The notes beneath the pieces are model-generated. The model saw only the letters and a program-made list of their open reading frames with translations, was not told the origin of the DNA and did not search any database. Of a DNA stretch of 64,000 nucleotides, positions 28,726 through 36,267 are shown piece by piece (position 1 is the stretch's first letter; every line of letters starts with the position of its first letter). This stretch comes from an uncultured Gemmatimonadota bacterium (GTDB lineage Bacteria; Gemmatimonadota; Gemmatimonadetes; Longimicrobiales; Longimicrobiaceae), in NCBI GenBank assembly GCA_902805735.1, contig CADCTW010000217.1:21077-85076 (forward strand), written 5' to 3'. Made by a program: the position numbers and the translations under genes.

Positions 28726-30288
28726 ATGTTGCAGTCGCAAGACCACGACGACCTGAGCGTCATCGGCGACAGGTACGTCCTCGGGGACGCCCTCGGTAGG
28801 GGAGCGTCGGCGGTGGTGTACCGCGCCGAGGATCTCCGGACCGGCCGCGCCGTCGCCGTGAAGCTGTTCGGGCAGGGCTCCACCGCGGACCACCGGCGGC
28901 GTCGTAGCCGCGAGCTGCGGGTGCTGGCCGACCTGGACCACCCCAACCTGGTGCGGCTCCTCGACGGCGACGTCACCGGCGACACCCCGTTCCTCGTGAC
29001 GGAGCTGGTCGACGGACCGTCGCTGGCCGAGGCGCTCGCCGACGGGCCGCTGCCGGCCATGCGGGTCGCTCGGCTGGGCGTTGAGCTCTCGGAGGCTTTG
29101 GCGGTGGTGCACGCCGCGGGTCTGGTCCACCGGGATGTGAAGCCGGCGAACGTGCTCATCGACCACGACCGCGCACGGTTGACGGACTTCGGGATCGCCC
29201 GGGTGCTGGACACCGGCGCCACCGGCACTACCGCAGGAGCCACACCGGGGACGGCGGCGTACATGGCGCCGGAACAGGTGTGCGGCGACTCGGTCGGACC
29301 ACCCACGGACGTCTACGCCCTCGGGCTGGTGCTGATCGAGTCCTTGAAGGGGGAGCGCGAGTACCCCGGGTCGGCCGTGGAGTCTGCGATTGCCCGCCTC
29401 ACTCGACCCCCGGTGATCCCGGAGGGGCTGCCCGCCGGGATGGGGGACGTGCTCGGGCTGATGACGGCGACCGACCCGGAGGACCGACCCACCTCGGAGG
29501 AGTGCGCCGCTCTCCTGGCCGCGGTGGAGACGCCCGGCAACCGGGTAGCGGTGGTGTGGGCGCGGCACTGGCGACCCCTCACCGGCGCCCTCGCCGTGGC
29601 CGGCACCGCGCTGGCGCTGACGGGGCTATGGGCGGCGCCCCAGAGCGGCATGGGCGACCCACTGGCCACCGGGCCCGGGTCGCCGCCCGCGACGTCGGGC
29701 CCGGATGGCTCGGTGCCGTCCCTGCCCGTCGGGGCTGGCCCTCTCTCGGCCGAGGGTGGTGTGGTGGCGCCGGGGCTTGCCGCTCAGACCGAGACGCTGC
29801 CCCCGGCCGTGGTGCCGCTCCCGCCGGATGTCCCGCAGCCCGAGGTGCAGCAGCCCGGCCAGCCCGGCCAGCCGGCTGTGCAGCCGCCCGCCGCCCCGGT
29901 CGACCGGCCCGCCCCTGCTGCTGAGGCGCCTCCCCGCGCGCCTGGTGGGTCCCCGCCTGCTCCTGCTCCTGCTCCGAGCCGGGGCGGAGGTAACAGCCCA
30001 GCCCCAGCTCCTGCCCCGGCCCCGGCTCCTGCGCCGTCCCCACCGCCCAGCAACAACGGTGGCGGGCAGTCGAGCACCCCGCCGCCCACCACTGGAGGCG
30101 GACAGACGTCCCAGCCGCCCCCCGCCCCCGCTCCGGAGCCTGAGGCGGAACGCCCCGGGCGTGGCGTGGGCCGTGACGGTGGCACCCCTCCTGGTCAGGC
30201 CAAGCGGGAGGAGTCGGGCAAGCCCGTTCCTCCCGGTCAGAGCGAGGGCAAGGGGAAGGACAAAGACAAGGGGAAGGGCGGCGACTAG
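28726..30288 (+). CDS. membrane Ser/Thr protein kinase (PknB/Hanks type)
   Basis: A 520-residue protein from ATG 28726 (GGGGG five bases upstream; GTG 28693 is an alternative). Residues 17-265 are a complete kinase domain: GRGASAVV loop, Lys46 in VAVKLF, HRDVKPANVL (Asp137), DFG (154-156), APE (181-183). One membrane helix at about 285-304, then some 215 residues of extracellular-type Pro/Ala/Gly/Gln sequence ending in a Lys/Gly-rich tail; no PASTA repeats. All catalytic residues are present, so it should phosphorylate host proteins. Likely a lysogenic-conversion gene; prophage kinases are known to block superinfecting phages. Its stop overlaps that of the convergent repressor gene. Confidence 0.92.
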   Translation: MLQSQDHDDLSVIGDRYVLGDALGRGASAVVYRAEDLRTGRAVAVKLFGQGSTADHRRRRSRELRVLADLDHPNLVRLLDGDVTGDTPFLVTELVDGPSLAEALADGPLPAMRVARLGVELSEALAVVHAAGLVHRDVKPANVLIDHDRARLTDFGIARVLDTGATGTTAGATPGTAAYMAPEQVCGDSVGPPTDVYALGLVLIESLKGEREYPGSAVESAIARLTRPPVIPEGLPAGMGDVLGLMTATDPEDRPTSEECAALLAAVETPGNRVAVVWARHWRPLTGALAVAGTALALTGLWAAPQSGMGDPLATGPGSPPATSGPDGSVPSLPVGAGPLSAEGGVVAPGLAAQTETLPPAVVPLPPDVPQPEVQQPGQPGQPAVQPPAAPVDRPAPAAEAPPRAPGGSPPAPAPAPSRGGGNSPAPAPAPAPAPAPSPPPSNNGGGQSSTPPPTTGGGQTSQPPPAPAPEPEAERPGRGVGRDGGTPPGQAKREESGKPVPPGQSEGKGKDKDKGKGGD

Positions 30289-30731
30289 CTGTCGTTCTGC
30301 GCCTTGTCGTCGACCACGCGGGGGCCCTTGCCGACGTCGGGGCGCGAGGACAGGCCCGGGGGGAGTTCGCCGGTGCGGATGCGGTCCTGCAGGTTGATGC
30401 GATGCCCCTCGCGGGCTTCGTGTTCAGCCGCCCACAGCTCGTGCTCGGCGAGACGGTGGGCGAGTTCGGCGACGAGTTGGCCTGCGGTGGCCTTCCGTAG
30501 CGGTGGGCCGTCGTCCTCGATGGAGGGCGGGTTGGCCGGCTCGGCGATGGCAGGAACGAGGCCGAGGGCGCGCCCCACCTTGGGCAGTAGTCGGGGATTC
30601 TTGTAGTCCCGGCCGGCTTCGAGTCTGTTGACGGTGCCGGTGCTGACGCCTGCCAGTTGAGCAAGTCTGGCCTGGGACCAGCCTCGGGCGAGTCGTTCGC
30701 GGCGGATGTCTTCACCGCTGAGTTCTGTCAC
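30285..30731 (-). CDS. XRE-family repressor, likely immunity repressor
   Basis: A 148-residue minus-strand protein from GTG 30731 (sequence begins TELSGEDIRRERLARGW). Residues 5-65 are a canonical HTH_3: RGWSQARLAQLAGVSTGTVN RL in order. The C-terminal half is helical and charged. The start sits directly beside a perfect 16-bp palindrome at 30746-30761, with a TAAGAT box between them, consistent with autoregulation. Longer in-frame starts exist but would place the operator inside the gene. Position at the divergence of lysogenic and early transcription supports the immunity role. Confidence 0.85.
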   Translation of the reverse strand: MTELSGEDIRRERLARGWSQARLAQLAGVSTGTVNRLEAGRDYKNPRLLPKVGRALGLVPAIAEPANPPSIEDDGPPLRKATAGQLVAELAHRLAEHELWAAEHEAREGHRINLQDRIRTGELPPGLSSRPDVGKGPRVVDDKAQNDS

Positions 30732-30745
30732 GCCACCTGATCTTA

Positions 30746-30761
30746 GGGTCAAGGTTGACCC
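30746..30761. promoter_or_regulatory. operator 1: perfect 16-bp palindrome at the repressor promoter
   Basis: GGGTCAAGGTTGACCC, perfect twofold symmetry apart from the central pair. It lies immediately upstream of the TAAGAT box (forward 30740-30745) of the repressor gene. Confidence 0.8.
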
Positions 30762-30888
30762 AAGGTGGGCATGGGTGCGCGCGTTCTGTGCACTCATGGA
30801 TGTGCCTCCGCCTGCTGGTACCGCTTCCCCGGACATGCCAAGCCTGACACGCCGAAGCACCGCCTGGCGAAAAGATGCGTCCAGGGCG

Positions 30889-30924
30889 TTGACAGACGTA
30901 CCTAACTCGGGCCAAGGTTGTCCC
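30889..30924 (+). promoter_or_regulatory. early promoter with operator 2, leaderless
   Basis: TTGACA (30889-30894), 18-base spacer, CAAGGT (30913-30918), and an ATG at 30925 where transcription should begin. GGGCCAAGGTTGTCCC (30909-30924) overlaps the -10 box and matches operator 1 in 14 of 16 positions. Repressor binding would occlude the promoter. Confidence 0.8.
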
Positions 30925-31176
30925 ATGACAGGCGCAGGCTTCGACGGAGCCGGATTCAAGACCGCCCGGGTCGCAGCCCAGTTCAGTCAGCGCGGCCTAG
31001 CCGAAAGGGCGAAGGTCAGCGTGACGACGATCAAGAACATCGAGGCCAACCGGTACTGCCCGCATTGGGCCACAGCCGAACGTCTCGCCGAGGCCCTCGG
31101 TCTCTGCGTCGTCTACCGCGACGGGCAGCCCGCCGCTCTGGCGTCTCGCACCGCAGTACCGCAGGACGCGGCGTGA
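30925..31176 (+). CDS. Cro-like XRE regulator
   Basis: An 83-residue protein from ATG 30925, preceded directly by the promoter -10 box, so the mRNA is probably leaderless. HTH: FSQRGLAERAKVSVTTIKNI, then TAERLAEALGLCVVY. It is the first gene expressed divergently from the repressor, the expected place for a Cro-type lytic switch protein. Confidence 0.85.
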   Translation: MTGAGFDGAGFKTARVAAQFSQRGLAERAKVSVTTIKNIEANRYCPHWATAERLAEALGLCVVYRDGQPAALASRTAVPQDAA

Positions 31177-31334
31177 CGTACGAAGAGGCCGCGCAGATCC
31201 TCGGCCCGGAACTCACCGCGCAGGTCGACGCCCAAGCCGCGCAGTACCCGCCCCTCAGGCCGGAGCAGATCGCGCACCTGGCGCCGCTGCTCGCTGCTGC
31301 CGACGAGCAGCCGGCGGCCTCTGACGCCGCCTGA
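31173..31334 (+). CDS. small hypothetical early protein
   Basis: A 53-residue protein from GTG 31173 (GTGA overlap with the Cro-like gene). Sequence begins MTYEEAAQILGPELTAQVDA; helical, with LRPEQIAHLAPLLAAA. Unknown function. Confidence 0.6.
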   Translation: MTYEEAAQILGPELTAQVDAQAAQYPPLRPEQIAHLAPLLAAADEQPAASDAA

Positions 31335-31352
31335 CCACCACCACACGAAAGC

Positions 31353-31384
31353 GGGGCCGGCCTCCCGCCACAGGAGCCGGCCCC
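31353..31384. terminator. hairpin between early genes
   Basis: Arms ggggccggc (31353-31361) and gccggcccc (31376-31384) with a 14-base loop. Probably an attenuating or partial terminator after the Cro-like gene pair. Confidence 0.5.
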
Positions 31385-31410
31385 AACTCACGAGAGGAAG
31401 ACCCGTTCCG

Positions 31411-31653
31411 ATGAGCCGTCTCGCAAGCGTGTCCGATCTTGCCACATCCCGCCCCGCCACCCCCCGTTTCTGGCCGCGACCCAGCGACCAGCTCATGCCC
31501 CGCTCCCAGCGCAACCCGTGGCTGCCCCCCGAGGTCGTCGTGGTCGAGCAGCCCCAGGGTCGGCACTGTCGCCCGGATGACGCTCTGGTTCCGGCGGAGG
31601 CGCTGGACCTGGCGGAGGGCTTCGAGCTCGTCCGGTCCGGCGGCCGACGATGA
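31411..31653 (+). CDS. hypothetical protein
   Basis: An 80-residue basic/Pro-rich protein from ATG 31411 with GAGAGGAAGAC upstream. Begins MSRLASVSDLATSRPATPRF. ATGA overlap with the next gene. No family recognised. Confidence 0.65.
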   Translation: MSRLASVSDLATSRPATPRFWPRPSDQLMPRSQRNPWLPPEVVVVEQPQGRHCRPDDALVPAEALDLAEGFELVRSGGRR

Positions 31654-32159
31654 GCCGCGTGTACACCCCGACGGACATCAGCGTCCACTCCGCCCTGGCC
31701 GTCGAGCTGCGCGTGCCGCTGATCGCCGACCCGTACCCGCGCTGGTTCTACGTCACCGCTGTCGTGGTGTCGCGCGAGCCGCACCTGTGGCACGGCCTCA
31801 TGCCCACCGACGACGAACTGCGGGTGGTCGCCTCGTTCAACGACCACTACCGAGAGACGTGGTACCGCGACTCCTGGAAGCAGAAGATGCGCGACTTCGC
31901 CCCGTACGACATCGACGGCGGCGCGGTCGGCCGGTACCTGATCAAGCACAAGCACGGCGGATGGGGCTACCGCAAGCACACCTGGCAGTACGGGCCCTGC
32001 TTCGTGCCCGAGTGGAACGCCGAGCCAGCCGGGCTGGTCGATGTCCTGGACCGGTGCCACTCGTTCGTGGATGAACCCAGCCCGCACTGGGTGCAGTGGA
32101 AGCAGGACCACGCAGACGTGTTCGAGGCCGTGGCCGACTCGAAAGCGGAGACAGCGTGA
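31650..32159 (+). CDS. hypothetical Trp/Tyr-rich protein
   Basis: A 169-residue protein from ATG 31650, with aromatic-rich segments (WFYVTAVVVSREPHLWHGL; GGWGYRKHTWQYGPCFVPEW). Globular, unknown family. GTGA overlap with the gene after it. Confidence 0.65.
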   Translation: MSRVYTPTDISVHSALAVELRVPLIADPYPRWFYVTAVVVSREPHLWHGLMPTDDELRVVASFNDHYRETWYRDSWKQKMRDFAPYDIDGGAVGRYLIKHKHGGWGYRKHTWQYGPCFVPEWNAEPAGLVDVLDRCHSFVDEPSPHWVQWKQDHADVFEAVADSKAETA

Positions 32160-32428
32160 ACGCGCGGTGGCTGCCTGCGCAGGTCGACGTCGCGATTGCG
32201 AAGGCTCGATCGTTCGCGGCGGGTGACGACGCCGGATCGTCCCCGACTGTGCCGCAGGTGACGGTGCTCGCCGATACCGTCGAAGACTTGCGGGCGCGTG
32301 TCGCAGAACTGGAGCGCGTGGAGACAAACCTGCGGGAGGAGCTGCGGCAGGTGTACGTCGTGGCGCGCGCCATCGGCGAGAAGTCCCGCGACGGTTCCAT
32401 CCCGCGCTTCTGGGAGGGCGCGTCGTGA
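32156..32428 (+). CDS. coiled-coil hypothetical protein
   Basis: A 90-residue protein from GTG 32156 with a coiled coil at about 38-75 (TVEDLRARVAELERVETNLR). A further 15-codon hydrophobic frame (32425-32472) overlaps its stop but is too short to call. Followed by a hairpin at 32485. Confidence 0.6.
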   Translation: MNARWLPAQVDVAIAKARSFAAGDDAGSSPTVPQVTVLADTVEDLRARVAELERVETNLREELRQVYVVARAIGEKSRDGSIPRFWEGAS

Positions 32429-32484
32429 TCGCTCGCCTCCTGGTCCCGTTGCTGCTTCCCGCCTTGTCCTGAGCCTGTCTGGTC

Positions 32485-32540
32485 CGTTGCGGCCCTCGTG
32501 CCGCCTGCCCTGTGGGGTGGGTGGTGCGGGGGCCGCAACG
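32485..32540. terminator. terminator before the second early promoter
   Basis: Arms cgttgcggccc and ggggccgcaacg enclose about 33 bases. It separates the short Cro operon from the duplicated promoter at 32601. Confidence 0.6.
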
Positions 32541-32600
32541 CGTTGATCTACCGGTGGTCGCGCCGTTGGGCGACAGACGCAGAAAGGTGCGGCTAGGCCG

Positions 32601-32636
32601 TTGACAGACGCGCCTAACTCGGGCCAAGGTTGCCCC
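32601..32636 (+). promoter_or_regulatory. second early promoter with operator 3, leaderless
   Basis: TTGACA (32601-32606), 18-base spacer, CAAGGT (32625-32630), ATG at 32637. GGGCCAAGGTTGCCCC (32621-32636) is the third related palindrome. The element is nearly identical over about 42 bases to that at 30889 (three differences seen). Confidence 0.8.
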
Positions 32637-33299
32637 ATGACCGTTCCGACCACCCTCGCCGCGCCGGCCGCCACCCGGCCCGCGCACCCCCACCGCTACA
32701 TCCACCCCACCGAGCTGGTCCACACCCGGCCCATCGGCCCCGTTGACCCCGCCCGAATCAACCCCAACCACCTCCCCGCACTCGCCCACACCCCCACCGA
32801 CCTCGACAACATCACCGCCCCCGTCCGGGTCGTCCCGGCCGCCGACCTCGGGGTGTGCGTGGAGTGCTGCTCCGGGCGCGACAACGACCTGCCCGTCCTC
32901 GACGCCGTGGTTGTCGTCGTCGCCACCGACGCCTACGGGTACGTGTCCCGCGACGAGGTGTGCGGGCTGCACCTGCACCCGACGGTGGACGACCACGCCC
33001 GCGTCAACCACCTGGTCACCGTCGAAGCGCCCGCCCAGGGTCGCGGTCACCACCGGGACCACGCCGTCACCTGGTACGCCGACGGACCCGTGTCCGGGGT
33101 CGCCGTCCGGCGGGTGTGGGACGCGTGGGCGGTGCTGGACCTGCCCGTCACCGGCGAGGTCGTCGAGCTGGCCCGGATTCCCGACGGGGGTGATTGGGAG
33201 GCGGCGCGGGTGCGGGCGGAGGTGCTGGCGCAGGCCGTGGCCTCCCAGCGCGCCACCGACGCCGCCTACCTCGCCGACACGATCGGAGTGGCGGCGTGA
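32637..33299 (+). CDS. hypothetical early protein, first gene of the long operon
   Basis: A 220-residue protein from ATG 32637, leaderless by promoter position. The N-terminal 60 residues are Pro/His/Thr-rich; residues 75-160 contain a CVECC motif and beta-rich segments. Being first under a repressor-controlled promoter makes it a prime candidate for an early host-takeover function, but no family is recognised. Confidence 0.7.
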   Translation: MTVPTTLAAPAATRPAHPHRYIHPTELVHTRPIGPVDPARINPNHLPALAHTPTDLDNITAPVRVVPAADLGVCVECCSGRDNDLPVLDAVVVVVATDAYGYVSRDEVCGLHLHPTVDDHARVNHLVTVEAPAQGRGHHRDHAVTWYADGPVSGVAVRRVWDAWAVLDLPVTGEVVELARIPDGGDWEAARVRAEVLAQAVASQRATDAAYLADTIGVAA

Positions 33300-33547
33300 G
33301 CGGCGGCGTGATCTCCCCTCGCATGACGGAGCTGCTCCGCCTCGCCGCGGTCTCGCTGCGCGCAGGCATCTCCCCGCTCGATCACGGGTTCCTCGCCGAG
33401 CACGAGGTGACCTTGGACGAGGCGTACGTGCTTGCGGACTGGATGGCTGCGGGCGTTGACGCGCTACTGGAGCTGGACCGCAGCACGCCCGGCCGTCGCA
33501 TGATCGGTGTCGCCGTGGCCTCAGCCGCGCTCGGCGGTGCGTCGTGA
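33296..33547 (+). CDS. small helical hypothetical protein
   Basis: An 83-residue protein from GTG 33296 (GTGA overlap). Helical, with MTELLRLAAVSLRAGISPLD and EAYVLADWMAAGVDALLELD. Unknown. Confidence 0.6.
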   Translation: MSGGVISPRMTELLRLAAVSLRAGISPLDHGFLAEHEVTLDEAYVLADWMAAGVDALLELDRSTPGRRMIGVAVASAALGGAS

Positions 33548-34242
33548 GCGCCCCGTCCCCGCGCCCCACCCGCGAACAGGTGAACGAGGCGCTACACATC
33601 GCCTATCACGGTGCCGTCAGCGACGGCATCCGGCGCACCCTCGCCGACGAGGTGCGCGCCCTCCGCGACGAGCTGCTGCGCAGAGCCGACTTGGCAGACC
33701 TGTTCTCCCGGCACATCGAGGCCGTGCACGACGCGCTCGACGTCACCCGCGAGGCCGATGCGGCGGCAGCTGTCGCGGCGGTCCAGCAGCTCCGCGCCGA
33801 GCTGGCGGCCCGTACCCCGCAGCCCGCCGAGCCGCGTGAGGTTGTGCACCTCTGTCCCGCTGGCGACGCCGACCTCACCCCGTGCTGCGGCAAGAGCGTC
33901 ATGGCGATGGCCCTCGCCAACGTGAAGGAGCGCATCACGGTCGATCCGGACCTGGTGACGTGTGGACGGGCCCCGCAGCCCGCCGTCCCGGACGGGGAGG
34001 ACGGGCCGACCGACGCCGAGTTCGATGCGCTTCGCGCCGCCATCGCTTCGGGCCGTGGACCGACGCCTCTTGCCGGGGAGGACGTGCCCGCCCGGCTCGA
34101 AGCCGTCGCCAACGCTCTGGCGCCCTTCGCGCCCACAGACGCACACCGTCTCCGCAGCCTTGTGGACTGGATGCAGGCGAGCCCGAACGGCGCCGAGGTC
34201 CGCGCTGCTGTGGCTGCTGCTCTGGCAGGGGGTGCCCGGTGA
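33544..34242 (+). CDS. hypothetical protein with central Cys motif
   Basis: A 232-residue protein from GTG 33544. Residues 1-100 helical coiled coil; residues about 102-140 contain HLCPAGDADLTPCCGKSV and VTCGR, a Cys set seen in phage proteins that pair a zinc site with variable helices; the rest is helical. Unknown function. Confidence 0.65.
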   Translation: MSAPSPRPTREQVNEALHIAYHGAVSDGIRRTLADEVRALRDELLRRADLADLFSRHIEAVHDALDVTREADAAAAVAAVQQLRAELAARTPQPAEPREVVHLCPAGDADLTPCCGKSVMAMALANVKERITVDPDLVTCGRAPQPAVPDGEDGPTDAEFDALRAAIASGRGPTPLAGEDVPARLEAVANALAPFAPTDAHRLRSLVDWMQASPNGAEVRAAVAAALAGGAR

Positions 34243-34565
34243 GCGCCCCCATGTCCGCCTCCCGCCCCCGCAGGGTGGCCGACCCGGTCCGGGACGTGTC
34301 CTGGATGACCGAGGCCGCGTGCGTCGGCAAAGACCCTGAGCTGTTCCACCCGTGTGGGACATCGGGTCCGGCGTCGCAGCAGGAGCGGGACGCCAAGAAG
34401 GTCTGCGCTGGCTGCCCGGTAGCCCGTGCCTGTCTGGCGTGGTCGCTGGCGATGGGGCTCGACAGCGGCATTTTCGGGGGCCTCAACGAGCTGGAGCGCC
34501 GCGAGCTTGCCAGGCACTACCGCCGGGTCCTGGCCGGTGCTGCCCGTGAGCAGGTGGCGTCGTGA
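34239..34565 (+). CDS. WhiB-family regulator
   Basis: A 108-residue protein from GTG 34239. Four Cys for a 4Fe-4S cluster: TEAAC, then VCAGCPVARAC; followed by the GIFGGLNELER turn that matches the G(V/I)WGG motif, and a basic C-terminal helix. WhiB proteins act with the primary sigma factor; phage copies (such as mycobacteriophage TM4 WhiBTM4) can dominate the host WhiB and affect septation or superinfection. Confidence 0.92.
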   Translation: MSAPMSASRPRRVADPVRDVSWMTEAACVGKDPELFHPCGTSGPASQQERDAKKVCAGCPVARACLAWSLAMGLDSGIFGGLNELERRELARHYRRVLAGAAREQVAS

Positions 34566-34765
34566 GCGAGCAGGTCTATCAGACGTCCTCCGGCTGGGGG
34601 CGCAGCTCTGCCAAGTACCACTGGGACAACGGCAGACTCCGCACCGCTTGCAGCGATCTGGGGCTTGAGCCGAACAGCGCGGCTGATCCAGAGCGGGTGG
34701 AGGCCAAGAGCCGCTGCCGTGCGTCGGGCTGCCGTCAGCGCTGGGCTGCTGGCGGTCTGTCGTGA
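34562..34765 (+). CDS. small hypothetical protein
   Basis: A 67-residue protein from GTG 34562 (GTGA overlap), starting MSEQVYQTSSGWGRSSAKYH, with three Cys in its C-terminal half (TACSDLG; SRCRASGCRQRW). Possibly a zinc miniprotein. Confidence 0.6.
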   Translation: MSEQVYQTSSGWGRSSAKYHWDNGRLRTACSDLGLEPNSAADPERVEAKSRCRASGCRQRWAAGGLS

Positions 34766-34959
34766 TCCGCCCCGAGGACGCGGCAGGGGACGGAGCGAAC
34801 GGTTCGGCTTCGTCCCCCGCCGGCCACCTGTTCGGTGTCGTGGCCCGCGTGGTGGCTGCGGTGGTCCGCCCGTTCCGGGAGCGGGTGCCGTGCTGCAAGA
34901 AGCGTCGGCCGTTGTGTACGTGCGCGTTCCCTAAGCGGGACCGGGGCGGTGCGCTGTGA
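34762..34959 (+). CDS. small basic hypothetical protein
   Basis: A 65-residue protein from GTG 34762. An amphipathic helix (FGVVARVVAAVVRPFRERV) is followed by CCKKRRPLCTC. Could be membrane-associated. Unknown. Confidence 0.55.
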   Translation: MIRPEDAAGDGANGSASSPAGHLFGVVARVVAAVVRPFRERVPCCKKRRPLCTCAFPKRDRGGAL

Positions 34960-35321
34960 CCGCGCCCGTCCTGCTCGGCCAGTGCACGGCGTGCAGCCGC
35001 CGCGTCTACAGCCGTGCCGACCACCCCGACACCCCCGAGTGGTACCGACCGGCCAGCAAGGGCCCGCTGCGTCCGCACCGCCACGACCCGACCCGAATCG
35101 GGACGTGCTCGCTGTGCAGCAGCAGCGTCTACCTGGGTGGGGACGGCATCGAGAAGGTGAAGGTGGCCGGCAAGTCGCGGCCCCATCGCCACAAGAAGCC
35201 GTTCGAGGTCATCGACGACGGCGGCTACCGCATCGTCCCCGTCCGCGAGGAAGAGCCCTACACCGGTCCGCAGGAGATGCGCGGCTGGGAGATCCACGCG
35301 GACTGGATGGGTGCGTTGTGA
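34956..35321 (+). CDS. zinc-ribbon hypothetical protein
   Basis: A 121-residue protein from GTG 34956. Two CxxC pairs (CTACSRRVYS; CSLCSSSVYL) with His-rich spacers (LRPHRHDP, SRPHRHKKP), repeated in tandem, imply two related zinc modules. Unknown function. Confidence 0.65.
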   Translation: MTAPVLLGQCTACSRRVYSRADHPDTPEWYRPASKGPLRPHRHDPTRIGTCSLCSSSVYLGGDGIEKVKVAGKSRPHRHKKPFEVIDDGGYRIVPVREEEPYTGPQEMRGWEIHADWMGAL

Positions 35322-35536
35322 CCGCGTCTGCCCGGGTGCTGGGCCACCCCACGACCGGGGCGCGGCTGTGCGCCATCTGCGCCGGCCCGCCCACGTGGCA
35401 GGTGGGCCCCGACGACCGCGCCTGCTCGACCCATATCGGAGCGGTGCTGGACCTGTACTTCCGCGACCGCAGCCGCTGGGACGGATGGCTCCCCGCGACG
35501 GTCGTCCCCCTGCGTAGCCGAGGAGGCACAACGTGA
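35318..35536 (+). CDS. small Cys-containing hypothetical protein
   Basis: A 72-residue protein from GTG 35318 with CAICAGPPTWQV and CSTHIG, a compact CxxC...CxxH ligand set. Coupled on both sides by GTGA overlaps. Confidence 0.6.
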   Translation: MTASARVLGHPTTGARLCAICAGPPTWQVGPDDRACSTHIGAVLDLYFRDRSRWDGWLPATVVPLRSRGGTT

Positions 35537-36267
35537 AGAACGACCCGATCGCCGAGCGCTTCGCCCGGGAGACCGCAGAGCACGCGATGACCGTCCTGCA
35601 CGACGACGGCTTGTACCGGCACCTCCGCTTCCAGCGGGAGTGGTGGCAGCCGCCGCTGCTGAACAAGCAGAGGACCGGCATGTACTGGTTCGAGATCATC
35701 ACCGCCCCCGGAACGCTGATCTTCCGGGGTGACGGCGAGTCGTTCGTGTTCGCCCGCGTCGAGGACATGTTCGAGTTCTTCCGTAGCCCGGTTGGCCGCA
35801 TCAACCCCAGCTACTGGGCCGAGAAGCTGACCAGCGGCCGAGGCGACCGGGAGAGCGTGCGCCGCTACGACCGCGAGGTGTTCGAGCGCGTGGTCAAGCA
35901 GGCGTTCGTGGACGCGGTCCGGGAGCGTGAGGCCCCCGCGGGTCTCGGCCGAGCCGTCCGGTCCGACCTGCTCGAAGCGGACGACGCCTACACCGAGGAG
36001 TCCGCTCACCGCCTCCTGCACGAGTTCTCCTACTACCGGAACGAAAAGGACCGCTGGCGCACCAGCGAGGTGCAGCGCAACCCCGAGACCGGCGAGTACG
36101 AGGTCGTCCAGCCGCCCGGCCCTGACTTCGAGTTCAGCGACACGTGGGAGTGGGACCTGCGCGAGTACGACTGGTGGTTCTTGTGGGCGCTGCACGGGAT
36201 CGTCTGGGGCATCGCGCAGTACGACGCTGCCCGGCAGGCCAGTGACGTCGTGGCGGTGGCGTCGTGA
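35533..36267 (+). CDS. conserved hypothetical phage protein
   Basis: A 244-residue aromatic-rich protein from GTG 35533. Motifs include GLYRHLRFQREWWQPPL and WEWDLREYDWWFLWALHGIV. A single globular domain with helical C-terminus. The sequence looks like a conserved phage family of unknown role. Confidence 0.65.
   Translation: MKNDPIAERFARETAEHAMTVLHDDGLYRHLRFQREWWQPPLLNKQRTGMYWFEIITAPGTLIFRGDGESFVFARVEDMFEFFRSPVGRINPSYWAEKLTSGRGDRESVRRYDREVFERVVKQAFVDAVREREAPAGLGRAVRSDLLEADDAYTEESAHRLLHEFSYYRNEKDRWRTSEVQRNPETGEYEVVQPPGPDFEFSDTWEWDLREYDWWFLWALHGIVWGIAQYDAARQASDVVAVAS

Noticed and set aside
27234..28726. Long minus-strand frames over the serine recombinase 3' end
   Set aside because: Only 27853-28152 has a plausible start and composition; the rest is antisense to the recombinase and XRE genes.
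29940..30250. Pro/Ala/Gly low-complexity tail of the kinase as a separate repeat element
   Set aside because: It stays in one frame with the kinase and is typical of outer-membrane or wall-spanning tails; no DNA-level unit is repeated exactly.
32425..32472. 15-codon hydrophobic frame after the coiled-coil gene
   Set aside because: Too short to support, with no coupling to a downstream gene; mentioned only in the neighbour entry.
30889..32642. The 42-bp duplicated element as attL/attR direct repeats
   Set aside because: Both copies coincide with promoter boxes, operators and start codons, which explains their conservation better than recombination.
31113..33599. 828-codon minus-strand open frame
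   Set aside because: It runs antisense through seven well-supported, overlapping + strand genes and has the Arg/Pro/Gly-rich composition of a high-GC antisense frame.
33606..35804. 732-codon minus-strand open frame
   Set aside because: Antisense to the WhiB gene and its coupled neighbours; no recognisable domain.
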